36,589 nt of DNA from Limnohabitans sp. 15K. GTDB taxonomy: Bacteria; Pseudomonadota; Gammaproteobacteria; Burkholderiales; Burkholderiaceae_C. Below are positions 1 through 7,969 of this stretch, one piece after another (positions within the stretch are counted from its first letter, which is position 1; each line of letters starts with the position of its first letter). Position numbers and translations under genes: made by a program. Location of the stretch: the NCBI RefSeq assembly GCF_002778285.1, contig NZ_NESM01000008.1:1-36589 (forward strand), in the 5' to 3' direction. The notes below the pieces were generated by a model. The model was not told the DNA's origin. It saw only the letters and a list, made by a program, of their open reading frames with translations, and ran no database searches.

Positions 1-114
1 AAAGTTCCCACGTTGATCACTCCCGGCCACCCTTGCTCAAAAAATGAGCAGGATAGGCCAATGAAGTGGCTCAAATTTGGATGCAAATTCCTCTCAAAGT
101 GGCTCAGTTTTTAA
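1..114. mobile_element. Probable terminal end of an IS21-like insertion sequence
   Basis: No complete gene lies here. The 10-base word AAGTGGCTCA occurs twice in direct orientation, at 64-73 and 97-106. Closely repeated words of this sort are usual near the ends of IS21-family elements. The end coincides with the point where the open frame of the downstream DUF2130 gene is cut by a stop at 112-114, as expected if an element landed inside that gene. The transposase and helper genes would lie to the left of the window. The family assignment is from memory of similar IS ends and is not proven here. Confidence 0.45.
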
Positions 115-1131
115 GGCCAATCAACACTGCAAAAAGCGGCGGGAACCAAGGACGCCGAGATCCAGGCTCTGAAGGCGCAACTCGATGCTATTGAGACCGC
201 AAAGAAGCTTGCCATCACTGAAGCTGTCAGCGCTATTGAAAAAGAGCGTGATCAGTTCAAAGGGGGACTTGAGCGTGCCGAATTGGAGATGGAGCTTGCC
301 AAAAAAGCTCTCAAGGACAAGTATGAGACGCAGATCAAGGATCGTGAGGACACGATCGAGCGCCTGCGTGACCTCAAGGCCCGCTTATCCACCAAGATGA
401 TTGGCGAGACCTTGGAGCAGCACTGCGAAACTGAATTTAATCGTGTGCGTGCAATGGCGTTCCCACGAGCGCATTTCGAGAAAGATAACGACGCGCGCTC
501 AGGAAGCAAGGGCGACTACATTTTTCGGGAATCTGACAGCGCCGGCACTGAAATTGTCTCGATCATGTTTGAGATGAAAAATGAGAGTGATACGACGGCC
601 ACCAAAACCAAGAATGAGGACTTCCTCAAAGAACTTGACAAGGACCGCAATGAAAAGGGATGTGAGTACGCCGTTCTTGTTACCCTGCTTGAGCCAGAGA
701 GCGAGCTCTACAACGCCGGGATCGTGGATGTGTTCCACCGGTATCCAAAAATGTATGTGGTACGCCCCCAGTTTTTCTTGCCCATAATTTCATTGCTGCG
801 CAATGCGGCCATGAACTCCTTGCAATACAAGTCTGAATTGGCCCTGGTCAAGAGCCAGAACATAGACATCACCAATTTCGAGAACGAACTGGATTCATTC
901 AAAGCAGCGTTCGGTAAAAACTACGAACTGGCTTCCAAGCGGTTTCAGACTGCCATCGATGAAATCGACAAGTCGATAGACCATTTGCAAAAGACCAAGG
1001 ATGCCTTGATCGGTACCGACCGGAATTTGCGACTGGCCAACGACAAGGCTCAGGATGTGACAATTAAAAAATTGACGCGTGGCAACCCCACCATGGCGCA
1101 AAAGTTTGCCGACTTAAAAGCTGGGGAGTGA
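115..1131 (+). pseudogene. DUF2130 domain protein, 5'-truncated
   Basis: The frame is open from 115 to the stop at 1131 but has no start codon before TTG 283 or ATG 289. The codons from 115 to 288 still read as a charged heptad-rich helix, so the true N-terminus has been removed. The remainder has the usual DUF2130 layout: a coiled-coil N-terminal part (Lys/Glu-rich to about base 400), then a globular part with a nuclease-like stretch (GDYIFRE, then IMFEMKNES), then a helical C-terminus. DUF2130 proteins are usually a little over 400 residues, so roughly the first 80-100 are missing. The function of the family is not established. A shortened product from 289 (281 aa) is possible. The break coincides with the IS-like end to the left. 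Confidence 0.6.
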
Positions 1132-1195
1132 GACGATCAAAGGCTTTATTTAAAGAGGCAGGGTGGTCTAGAAGTCCTCTGGTCAGACCTAATTG

Positions 1196-1798
1196 TCACT
1201 GATCACTCCAAGATTTTGACCACATGTGCTCCAAACCTTCGCGTAATTTGTGCTCAGGTGTGACGACAAAAGCGGGGGCGTAAATGTTGGGGGAATACGG
1301 CAACTTATCGGCCGCAGCCTGATCATTCTTTTTTGCCCACGTGTGTGCCGTCACAAGTGATATGGCTAAAACACTGCCAGCAACCCACATTGCAAACAAG
1401 CGAAGATTCAACCCAATGCGGCTTGCCAAGTGAATGTGAATCAATGCGGTCAGCGTTATTAGTACTGCATTTGGGATGTTGTGTATGTCAGTGGGCCATG
1501 GCCAGCCCAAGTTAAAGAACATCCACGGCAAGGCGTAGTTGAGAACCGCTGCGTCTATGAAGGACGCACCAGCTGCAATGATGGTGTGTTCAGCAAGCCT
1601 TGTTCGACCTTGTTCTTGCCAAGTTACCCAGGACCATGCACTGATCCAGCAAGACAAAATGGCGACCTCCTCAACCATCAACTTTGTGATGAATGCTGTA
1701 TCGGCGGCGCTGCTGTAGATTGGCAAATAGACCCACAGTTGAGCTGCTAGCCAAGCCAGGATGAAAGCGGGTGCGGCTATGAGAGGTCTTGACATCAT
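1196..1798 (-). CDS. Hypothetical multi-pass membrane protein
   Basis: This 200-aa protein has about four or five hydrophobic segments: residues about 5-30, 40-60, 75-100, 105-125 and 130-150. A polar C-terminal tail of about 50 residues follows. I do not recognise a family. Its ATG at 1798 overlaps the TGA of the upstream protease gene (1795-1797) in an ATGA arrangement, so the two are almost certainly co-transcribed and translationally coupled. That suggests a membrane partner or anchor for the exported protease, but this is inference from position only. Confidence 0.6.
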   Translation of the reverse strand: MMSRPLIAAPAFILAWLAAQLWVYLPIYSSAADTAFITKLMVEEVAILSCWISAWSWVTWQEQGRTRLAEHTIIAAGASFIDAAVLNYALPWMFFNLGWPWPTDIHNIPNAVLITLTALIHIHLASRIGLNLRLFAMWVAGSVLAISLVTAHTWAKKNDQAAADKLPYSPNIYAPAFVVTPEHKLREGLEHMWSKSWSDQ

Positions 1799-3096
1799 GG
1801 TTTAGACTTCGGGGTAAAGCTCAGACTGTCCATACTTTTCAGCAAGATGGCGCGGGCGCTTTGATCATCAAAGCCAGACATACCGATGGCGACCAGCAAT
1901 GCATCTTGGCCTGACACTAAGGGTGTGTATCGAAATCGATAGTCAAACAAGCCCGGGAGTTTTTCGACAGCACGTCTGCATGCATGCAGTTGGATTGGCA
2001 AATCAAAACGCCCCCTCAAGCGTTGCTCAGTGCAATTCCAAGAAGCAGTAGGCCCATCGTTGTCTTTGACGTTACGCAGGCGCGTTAATTGATCCTCGAC
2101 CAATCGTGCAAGGCCATGCGCGCTCATTTTCTCGCTGCTGAACCAGAAACTGCCCATGACGATGTGGCCCGCGTTCTGTTGGTCCGAGATGTACAAGCTC
2201 GTAGAAGAGTCGCACCGTTGGTCAACACGTTTGTAGTGGTCATTCGGAGTGTCTTTGCGAGCGGCAGAGCAAGGTTGATCTCTAGAAATATCCCCTCTCA
2301 CCTGAAACGGCCCAAGTCGCCTAACGCTGTGTGTTGGAAGGTCAAAACGCATCACGATCTGTTGATTGAATGCGCTGACTTGGCGTGCGATGTCCTTGCG
2401 CAGTTCATCCAAACTGGGGGGCTTTTGAGGAGTCTTGCTGCGGATCATTTGACCCACAGCCTCAGCAGGGACTGCCAGTCCCACCAACTGGTATTGAGTA
2501 CTGGTGGCCACGTTCACTCCAAGCACCCGACCTTCCGCATCCAGGGTTGGCCCACCGCTCATGCCGCCATTGATAGCGCCGCTGAAAATGATCAATGGCG
2601 TTGAGGTTTTGTCTGTGACGCCGTTAAACGTACCCGTCACGATGCTGTGTTGATAACCGCCTGGCTTGCCCATGGAATAGCCCGATTCACCACGGTCGGG
2701 CAAAGTCTCACGCAATTCCAACAAGGGGACCCGTAGGGTTTGTTCAACTTTCAAAATGGCCAGATCGTTCTGAATGTCTACAGCCACGATTTCGGCCTTG
2801 AGCTCGCCTTGATCCATCGACACAATTTGCAGGGTGTGATCGTCCGGCTCAAAAATTGAATCTGAGATGGCGTGGTAGTTGGTGATGACCCAATCTTTTC
2901 GGTGGGTCACAAAGCCACTGGCCACGGAAGAAACGCCCAAGTTGGTCCGATTTTTCGTGACCACCTCCACGACAGACGGGCGAATGCGCTCGTAGAGTTG
3001 GCGAGAATTGTGTGGCGCTGCGAATGAAGTGATCGAAATCGAGCACAGAAGCAATATGGCCAAAAAGGGAGAAACAAGCCTGTTCGGCAAATGCAT
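1795..3096 (-). CDS. Secreted trypsin-like (S1C) serine protease
   Basis: The protein has an N-terminal signal peptide (hydrophobic residues about 10-26, cleavage near SFAA). A chymotrypsin-fold protease domain follows with a complete triad: His75 in ITNYHAIS, Asp111 in QNDLAILK and Ser180 in GGMSGGP. It resembles HtrA/DegP-type trypsin_2 domains but has no recognisable PDZ domain. The C-terminal half (about 230-433) is unfamiliar and has several cysteines. The likely site of action is the periplasm. I chose ATG 3096 over the upstream TTG at 3102. The next gene, for a membrane protein, overlaps its stop codon. The substrate is unknown. Confidence 0.8.
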   Translation of the reverse strand: MHLPNRLVSPFLAILLLCSISITSFAAPHNSRQLYERIRPSVVEVVTKNRTNLGVSSVASGFVTHRKDWVITNYHAISDSIFEPDDHTLQIVSMDQGELKAEIVAVDIQNDLAILKVEQTLRVPLLELRETLPDRGESGYSMGKPGGYQHSIVTGTFNGVTDKTSTPLIIFSGAINGGMSGGPTLDAEGRVLGVNVATSTQYQLVGLAVPAEAVGQMIRSKTPQKPPSLDELRKDIARQVSAFNQQIVMRFDLPTHSVRRLGPFQVRGDISRDQPCSAARKDTPNDHYKRVDQRCDSSTSLYISDQQNAGHIVMGSFWFSSEKMSAHGLARLVEDQLTRLRNVKDNDGPTASWNCTEQRLRGRFDLPIQLHACRRAVEKLPGLFDYRFRYTPLVSGQDALLVAIGMSGFDDQSARAILLKSMDSLSFTPKSKP

Positions 3097-3256
3097 GGCC
3101 AAAACTCACAAAATTATCAATACTGTGATGGTAGTGGATGGGTGGGCTCATGGGATGAGCCAGGAGTGATTTTCCACTGGCCGAGCAAACGCTCTACGCC
3201 TGCTGGGACGGAGAGCACTGGGTCATCATGCTGCCAAGTAAATATTAAATTTTCTC

Positions 3257-3291
3257 TTGCAAATTATTAAAGTAGTTATATAATTTTTGCA
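3257..3291 (+). promoter_or_regulatory. Sigma70-type promoter giving a leaderless transcript
   Basis: TTGCAA (3257-3262), a 16-base spacer and a perfect TATAAT (3279-3284) precede the DUF4258 gene. The start of transcription expected 6-8 bases after the -10 falls on or beside the ATG at 3291. No Shine-Dalgarno sequence precedes that ATG. Both facts point to a leaderless mRNA. Confidence 0.6.
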
Positions 3292-3545
3292 TGACAATCA
3301 CCTACACACAACATGCTCAAGCCCGCATGATTGAGCGTGGTATCAGCCAGCAGGAGGTTGAGGCGACGATAAAAAATCCTGTTCGGCAAATATCCGCCGA
3401 CCATGGACGTATTGAGTCGCAAGGTTTCATCGAACGAAGCGGTGCCAAGCAATTACTTCGAGTTATCAGCGAAGGTGATGTAGTTGTGTTGGTCATCACT
3501 GTGATGGCAACTAGCAAGTTTCAAAAGTATGGGGTTTCACCATGA
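3291..3545 (+). CDS. DUF4258 family protein, possible toxin-like component
   Basis: This 84-aa protein carries the DUF4258 pattern: an N-terminal YTQHAQARMIERGIS helix with conserved His and Arg, then IKNPVRQI and a beta-rich end (LLRVISEGDVVVLVITV). DUF4258 proteins resemble RelE/BrnT-type small toxins and often sit next to DUF2283 genes, as here. The stop overlaps the start of that gene (ATGA at 3542). Toxicity has not been shown for most members, so 'toxin-like' is inference from fold resemblance and pairing. Confidence 0.7.
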   Translation: MTITYTQHAQARMIERGISQQEVEATIKNPVRQISADHGRIESQGFIERSGAKQLLRVISEGDVVVLVITVMATSKFQKYGVSP

Positions 3546-3742
3546 AAATTGAATACGACCAGCAAGCCGATGCCATGTATATCCGCTTGCGTGCAGGCAC
3601 TGTGGCCGAGAGTGAAGAAATTCGACCTGGTGTTGTGTTTGACTACGACGTCGACGGAAAAGTGCTGGGCATTGAAATGCTAGACGTGAGCGAACGCACA
3701 GATAACCCCCGCGAGTTAGCTATGGAGTTGGTAGGTGGGTGA
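3542..3742 (+). CDS. DUF2283 family protein
   Basis: This 66-aa protein shows the DUF2283 signature: MKIEYDQQADAMYIRL at the start and VVFDYDVDGKVLGIEMLDVS in the middle, a compact beta-rich domain. It overlaps the DUF4258 gene by four bases and the following XRE gene by eight, so the three are translated from one message. DUF2283 genes are commonly partnered with DUF4258 genes and are thought to act as the antitoxin-like half. That role is inferred. Confidence 0.75.
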   Translation: MKIEYDQQADAMYIRLRAGTVAESEEIRPGVVFDYDVDGKVLGIEMLDVSERTDNPRELAMELVGG

Positions 3743-3968
3743 TTTAGCGCACGCCAAGGTTATGGAGATGCGAGCGGAACTGGTAGACCACGTTCGCCTT
3801 ATTGTCCAATCAGAAGGTTGGACTCAAGCTCAAGTTGCTCAACGCTTTGGGGTGGCTCAAAGCAGGGTGAGTGATCTTTTGAGCGGTAAGACTGAAAAGT
3901 TCAGCCTCGATATGCTCATAACTTTGGCATCACGTGTTGGGTGCAAAGTTGAGCTGTCTGTTGAGTGA
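3735..3968 (+). CDS. XRE/HigA-like helix-turn-helix protein
   Basis: This 77-aa protein consists almost entirely of one HTH domain (WTQAQVAQRFGVAQSRVSDLLSGKTEKFSLDMLITLASRVG), typical of HigA-type antitoxins. The GTG at 3735 has a GGAG (3724-3727) seven bases upstream and overlaps the DUF2283 stop. ATG codons at 3762 and 3768 are alternatives. The usual RelE/HigB toxin is not adjacent, so the protein may serve as the regulator of the whole small operon. Confidence 0.75.
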   Translation: MGDLAHAKVMEMRAELVDHVRLIVQSEGWTQAQVAQRFGVAQSRVSDLLSGKTEKFSLDMLITLASRVGCKVELSVE

Positions 3969-3988
3969 CTTGGTGTCCTCCACATACT

Positions 3989-4198
3989 ATGAAAAAAGAA
4001 TACGACTTCACCAATGCGCGCAAAAATCCTTATGCATCGCAGCTGGTGAAGCAGATCACTATTCGGCTGGACGAAGACTTGATCGGGTACTTCAAAGGAA
4101 TATCTGAACAGGTCGGTGTCCCGTACAAAAGCCTGATCAATCTTTATCTGCGTGACTGTGCTGCGCACAACAGAAAGCTTGACCTGAGCTGGAAGTGA
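3989..4198 (+). CDS. BrnA-like / ribbon-helix-helix antitoxin
   Basis: This 69-aa protein begins MKKEYDFTNARKNPYA, continues with QITIRLDEDLIGYFKGISEQ and ends with YKSLINLYLRDCAA. That order is characteristic of BrnA-type antitoxins with a C-terminal ribbon-helix-helix DNA-binding domain. I chose ATG 3989 because homologs of this type begin at that Met; an in-frame GTG at 3965 overlaps the upstream stop. A BrnT toxin would normally lie immediately upstream. Here there is an XRE gene instead, so this looks like an orphan or re-paired antitoxin. Confidence 0.7.
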   Translation: MKKEYDFTNARKNPYASQLVKQITIRLDEDLIGYFKGISEQVGVPYKSLINLYLRDCAAHNRKLDLSWK

Positions 4199-4239
4199 TG
4201 AATCAAACCAGTCGGCATCCACATTTTTGAATTCAGTAC

Positions 4240-4908
4240 GTGTGCACCAATTTCACGCCAACCAAACGCGCCCAGTGGGTCAAAGAAACCCTTGGTGTCG
4301 ATCTGCCCACGGGCTACCCCGATGAAGCCTATCCCGGTTACGCAGCACCTTTGGTCGTGAAAAGTCACCAGACAGGCCGTGTGGCCTGCGGTTCGGCTCG
4401 GTTCGGACTGATTCCTAGCTGGGCTAAGGACGTCAAGATCAGCCGCCATACTTATAACGCCCGCAGTGAAACGGTGGCGGAAAAGCCAAGCTATCGAACC
4501 GCATGGCGTCAACGGCAATTTGGCTTAGTTCTGGTCGATGACTTCTACGAGCCAAGTTACGAGTCTGGCAAGGCTGTGCGTTGGAAGATTGAATTGGCCT
4601 CTGGTGACCCTTTTGGCATTGCCTGCCTATGGGAGCGATGGATAGATCCGGTATCCGGCGAATTGGTCGTCAGTTTCTCCATGCTTACTGTCAACGCTGA
4701 CGAACACTCAGTCATGAGCCAGTTTCACAAGCCTGGCGATGAAAAGCGGACGCCTGTGATCATCGCCCCTGATCTTCATGACCAGTGGCTTTCAGCCGAT
4801 ACAGATCAAGCAACTGAGCTAATGTCTTTGACTCATATGCCGGAATTGAGGGCTATATCGTTCCCATTGATTAACCAAAGAAGCAGCCGTAATGATCTGA
4901 TTCGATGA
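4240..4908 (+). CDS. SRAP (YedK/HMCES-like) abasic-site processing protein
   Basis: Members of this family crosslink to abasic sites in single-stranded DNA through the N-terminal cysteine and so protect the lesion. The GTG at 4240 is followed directly by TGC, giving the essential Cys2. The other active-site positions are present: Asn73 in YNARSET, Glu104 in DDFYEP and His163 in MSQFHKP. At 222 aa it is a full-length single-domain member. Its 3' end overlaps the convergent DUF3024 gene by 38 bases. Such genes are frequent in mobile and phage-related regions. Confidence 0.9.
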   Translation: MCTNFTPTKRAQWVKETLGVDLPTGYPDEAYPGYAAPLVVKSHQTGRVACGSARFGLIPSWAKDVKISRHTYNARSETVAEKPSYRTAWRQRQFGLVLVDDFYEPSYESGKAVRWKIELASGDPFGIACLWERWIDPVSGELVVSFSMLTVNADEHSVMSQFHKPGDEKRTPVIIAPDLHDQWLSADTDQATELMSLTHMPELRAISFPLINQRSSRNDLIR

Positions 4909-5218
4909 CCATCAACGCGTCATCGAGTTCGGTAGCCTCGAACATGGGGTCATAAGACTTCCACTTACCGCTTGCACGCATCCAATAAATTTGCCATTGC
5001 TCGGTCGCTTTGACGAAGCGGAGTTTGGCCATAGGCTGCCGCGTGACTTCGCCTGGTGCACCTTGCCAAGCGGGCCGCACTTCAATGATGATCACAGCTT
5101 GACCATCTATTTCGTAGTCGTAATCGACAGATTTTTTGAGGTGAGGGGGAACACGGTTGAGGCACCACTGGCCTACAACCTGATCGATTTCACCGATATC
5201 TTCTATGCTGAAGGCCAT
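4871..5218 (-). CDS. DUF3024 family protein
   Basis: This 115-aa protein is convergent with the SRAP gene and overlaps its 3' end. It has the DUF3024 pattern: an N-terminal helix ending in PPHLKKSVDYDYEIDGQAV, then IIIEVRPAW, then a Trp/Tyr-rich end (KATEQWQIYWMRASGKWKSYDP). Its function is unknown; proteins of this kind are scattered in accessory genome regions. Confidence 0.65.
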   Translation of the reverse strand: MAFSIEDIGEIDQVVGQWCLNRVPPHLKKSVDYDYEIDGQAVIIIEVRPAWQGAPGEVTRQPMAKLRFVKATEQWQIYWMRASGKWKSYDPMFEATELDDALMVIESDHYGCFFG

Positions 5219-5248
5219 TTTATTTTTGACTTGCTTTAATCAAGAGCA

Positions 5249-5464
5249 TCAAGCGTCCTCTGGGGGCACAGTTGATTTAAGTTCCCGCATCTTGATCAAT
5301 TCGGCGGCAGTGATTCGTACAGGCTTTCCATCTACAGCAACGATGATGGCTGTGTTGGTCCTTATGGCGAGATCTTCGGCAAATTTTGCTGCGCGATGGA
5401 TGGCTGCATAAGATCCGGCCAAATCCGGATCTTTTGAGTTACGAATATCCTTTGGGTCAAACAT
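5249..5464 (-). CDS. Small conserved hypothetical protein
   Basis: This 71-aa protein starts MFDPKDIRNSKDPDLAGSYAAIHRAA and ends with a short strand pair (TAIIVAVDGKPVRITAAEL). I have seen similar short proteins beside toxin-antitoxin-like genes but know no function for them. It lies 27 bases after the nucleotidyltransferase gene on the same strand, in the place where a HEPN toxin would be expected, but it does not look like HEPN. An in-frame TTG lies one codon upstream of the chosen ATG. Confidence 0.55.
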   Translation of the reverse strand: MFDPKDIRNSKDPDLAGSYAAIHRAAKFAEDLAIRTNTAIIVAVDGKPVRITAAELIKMRELKSTVPPEDA

Positions 5465-5491
5465 CAAATATCTCGAATAGCGGATCGGAAC

Positions 5492-5782
5492 TCATACTGG
5501 TCGAGCATCTGCGATGACTGTTTGACGAAATTTGTCAGGGAGCGCTCCGGGCGTCAAGACATCTACTTGAACGCCCAACAAGTGGCGAAGCTTGTAACGA
5601 ATAGCACCCAAGTCAAAGAGAGTTGTGTCCTCCGTGGTGTCCACAAGGATGTCAAGATCGCTTCCCTCTGTGTCGGAACCATGCACCACTGAACCGAAAA
5701 CGCGGGCATTCGACGCTTTGTGAGCAAGCACAATCTCGCGAATTGCTTTACGGTGAGCTGCAAAGGCGACAGATGGTTTCAT
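5492..5782 (-). CDS. MNT-type nucleotidyltransferase
   Basis: This 96-aa minimal nucleotidyltransferase has the motif GS(30-31)VVHG with SDLDILVD, supplying Asp42 and Asp44 for metal binding. In HEPN-MNT modules (MntA type) such proteins neutralise the HEPN RNase by adding AMP residues to it. No HEPN gene with an RX4-6H motif is visible on either side, only a 71-aa protein of unknown function, so this half of the pair is alone or has a non-standard partner. Confidence 0.8.
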   Translation of the reverse strand: MKPSVAFAAHRKAIREIVLAHKASNARVFGSVVHGSDTEGSDLDILVDTTEDTTLFDLGAIRYKLRHLLGVQVDVLTPGALPDKFRQTVIADARPV

Positions 5783-5853
5783 GGGTAGATTTTTGACGGA
5801 AGTCCAATTTTACGATCAAGCCCTGTATTTGCCAATCTGAGTTGCTCAGTGTC

Positions 5854-6021
5854 TCAGCTTCCTGGGCTGTTGGGTGTAGGACCTGACTGGATGCTGTGAA
5901 ACCCATACATGGCCCAAAGCAGCCACCGGGCGTCTTGCGCATTGGGCGCCCGAATTTCCGTGGCAATGACCTGACTTCGTCCGTTGACCTTGACCCTGAC
6001 TGATGCTTTGTATGTGCGCAT
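5854..6021 (-). CDS. Small hypothetical protein (55 aa)
   Basis: From ATG 6021 the product begins MRTYKASVRVKVNGRSQVIATEI and continues RAPNAQDARWLLWAMYGFHS. This reads like a small beta-beta-alpha protein with a conserved-looking core and not like random translation. The frame stays open further upstream (to 6087), but that extension looks unlike protein. It lies just upstream of the nucleotidyltransferase gene on the same strand. No function can be assigned. Confidence 0.4.
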   Translation of the reverse strand: MRTYKASVRVKVNGRSQVIATEIRAPNAQDARWLLWAMYGFHSIQSGPTPNSPGS

Positions 6022-6277
6022 CAAGTACTTATCCAGATTCCAAAAAAGACCTGTCCACTCGACTGATTGGCATAGGAATTGATCCAAGCAAGGAGCTGCA
6101 TGCCTGCGGCATCGGGTGGCTGCGCCACTTCAAGATGCCATTTGACTCAGGTGATTTTCAATTGAATGATTGAAATTACTATATGTCTGTGACTTTTTCA
6201 GTTATTGCCGAAATCTATGAAAAAGCGCTAAATACACAGGAAATCCGAGATTTCTCACATCAAGGAGTCGGCACCCT

Positions 6278-7861
6278 GTGATCAAAATAACCGTTCATGA
6301 GTCAGTCGAAGAGGCTTTGCACAAAGCCTTTCCACGGCCTGCTGCTTCGGCAAAAAAAGCATTGGCCAAGTACGTCGCTGTGGTCGAGTCCATGCTGTTC
6401 GATGCCTTGCAACATGGCAGGACCCCCGAGCAACTCAAGCTGAACTTATACGCGGTGTCTTTGGATCAATTGGCCAATAAAGGTGGCCAGATAGGTCCTA
6501 AAAAAATTCGTGTTCATAAATGGTTACGCGAAAACAATCTGGAGCTTTTAGAAACGGTGGTGCCTGGCAGCAAATTCACCGGTCAGAACTCACAGGTCAA
6601 ACTGTCACCCTTGATCACAATGCAGAACACATTGACCGTACCTTCCGGATCAATTGCGGCTGCAACCACGGATGAAGAAATTGATGCGTACCTCAGTGGT
6701 GACCCTGCATCCAACAAAGCCTTGTTCGATCACCTCTATCCTGAATACGGTCAGGAGTGGAAAGAGGAAAAATTAGCTGAGCTTTTCCATTGGGTGCCAG
6801 TAGACATCGAATCCGTCAAGGCCTACCTTTACTGGGTAGAAATTGAATCTACGCACATCAAGGACGCTCAAAAAGATACGATTCTTCGCCAAGCCTTGAC
6901 GATCATTGGCGTCGCCACACTCACCAAGGGCTATTACGTACAGCGGGTCAAACCCAGTCAGTTTGGGCGTACGTACTACGAAGGTACCAGCGTGCAAAAC
7001 GTCAACAAAGACTTGAGGCGTGCCATGCTGGGCAATTGCTGGGAGTACGACATCCGCAGCAGTGTGGTGGCATGGAAAATGGGTTACGCCAGAAGCCTGC
7101 TGTGTGATTCGGGATTGGATGTGGATCTACGCAAGCATTTCCCAGCCACTTTGCTGTACCTAGAAGACAAGGCCGACTTAATGGCAACGATCATGTATTT
7201 CACCTTTGGAGATGCCAGCCCGGTACCTAAAGACCTTCAACCTGTCTTGCTCAAGCAAGCGTTCACAGCCATCAGCTTTGGTGCCCGTCAAACAGCCAAT
7301 GGTTGGTTGGACGCTTCGGGAAATTGGACCAATCCTGCCTTGGTCGACATATTAAAGAACGGTGACGACAGAAAGCGATTTCTCTCCGACAAGACCGTCA
7401 AGCTTTTCATCAAAGAACAAAACGCTTTGGACGACTACCTGTATGAGCTCGTTAAAAAGCACCGTCCAGATTTGCTTCAAGCAAGCTTCCTGCAAACCGA
7501 CAGTGGTAGGCCCAGCAAAGCCAAGGTCATGGCTTACCTTTATCAGCACGGCGAGACGCAGGTCATGGACATCGTCAGACGCGTAGCACTGACAAAAGGT
7601 CACAGACCGATTGCCAATGTTCACGACGCCATCTTCTTCAAGCGTCGTTTAGGCGTTGATTTCAAGACCGAGATTGAAATGCAGATGCGTGAGCAAACGG
7701 GCAACCCTTATTGGCATTTGACCCCTAAGCAGTTAGAGCGTTACAAACCCCGTTCCTTGAACGCTGCTGCCGAGGAAAGCGAGCACAAGAAAAGAATTGA
7801 GCAAGAGGAAGCTTTGGCCAAAGGGTACAAATCGGTGTTTCCAAACATCTTGATTGGCTGA
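6278..7861 (+). CDS. Large protein with possible family-A polymerase-like motifs
   Basis: I do not recognise this 527-aa protein as a named family. Three spaced motifs recall single-subunit (family A / T7-like) polymerases. The first is an acidic strand, WEYDIRSSVV, with Asp258 (motif A). The second is KQAFTAISFGAR (326-337), comparable with the RxxxKAINFG core of motif B, with Lys326 at the Arg position and Thr330 at the Lys position. The third is NVHDAIFF with His449-Asp450 (motif C). The order and spacing (about 68 and 124 residues) are plausible. The N-terminal 220 residues are helical with no recognised domain. It precedes a DUF6641-like gene and two small genes, upstream of a tyrosine recombinase. 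A replication or priming role for a mobile element is possible but unproven. Confidence 0.5.
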   Translation: MIKITVHESVEEALHKAFPRPAASAKKALAKYVAVVESMLFDALQHGRTPEQLKLNLYAVSLDQLANKGGQIGPKKIRVHKWLRENNLELLETVVPGSKFTGQNSQVKLSPLITMQNTLTVPSGSIAAATTDEEIDAYLSGDPASNKALFDHLYPEYGQEWKEEKLAELFHWVPVDIESVKAYLYWVEIESTHIKDAQKDTILRQALTIIGVATLTKGYYVQRVKPSQFGRTYYEGTSVQNVNKDLRRAMLGNCWEYDIRSSVVAWKMGYARSLLCDSGLDVDLRKHFPATLLYLEDKADLMATIMYFTFGDASPVPKDLQPVLLKQAFTAISFGARQTANGWLDASGNWTNPALVDILKNGDDRKRFLSDKTVKLFIKEQNALDDYLYELVKKHRPDLLQASFLQTDSGRPSKAKVMAYLYQHGETQVMDIVRRVALTKGHRPIANVHDAIFFKRRLGVDFKTEIEMQMREQTGNPYWHLTPKQLERYKPRSLNAAAEESEHKKRIEQEEALAKGYKSVFPNILIG

Positions 7862-7969
7862 AGCTACCAGCAGTGTCCTTCCAGACTGTCGGGTTACCAA
7901 TGATTCGGTTGCCCAGAGCCACAGTCTGACAATAAATTTGTTATTCCTGCAACACACAAGGAGTAGCAA

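Noticed and set aside
2089..2604. 171-codon open frame on the plus strand
   Set aside because: It lies wholly within the protease gene on the other strand, which has a signal peptide and full catalytic triad.
5748..5966. 72-codon open frame on the minus strand
   Set aside because: It overlaps two better candidates, and its composition (many Cys, Pro and Ser) looks like a shadow frame.
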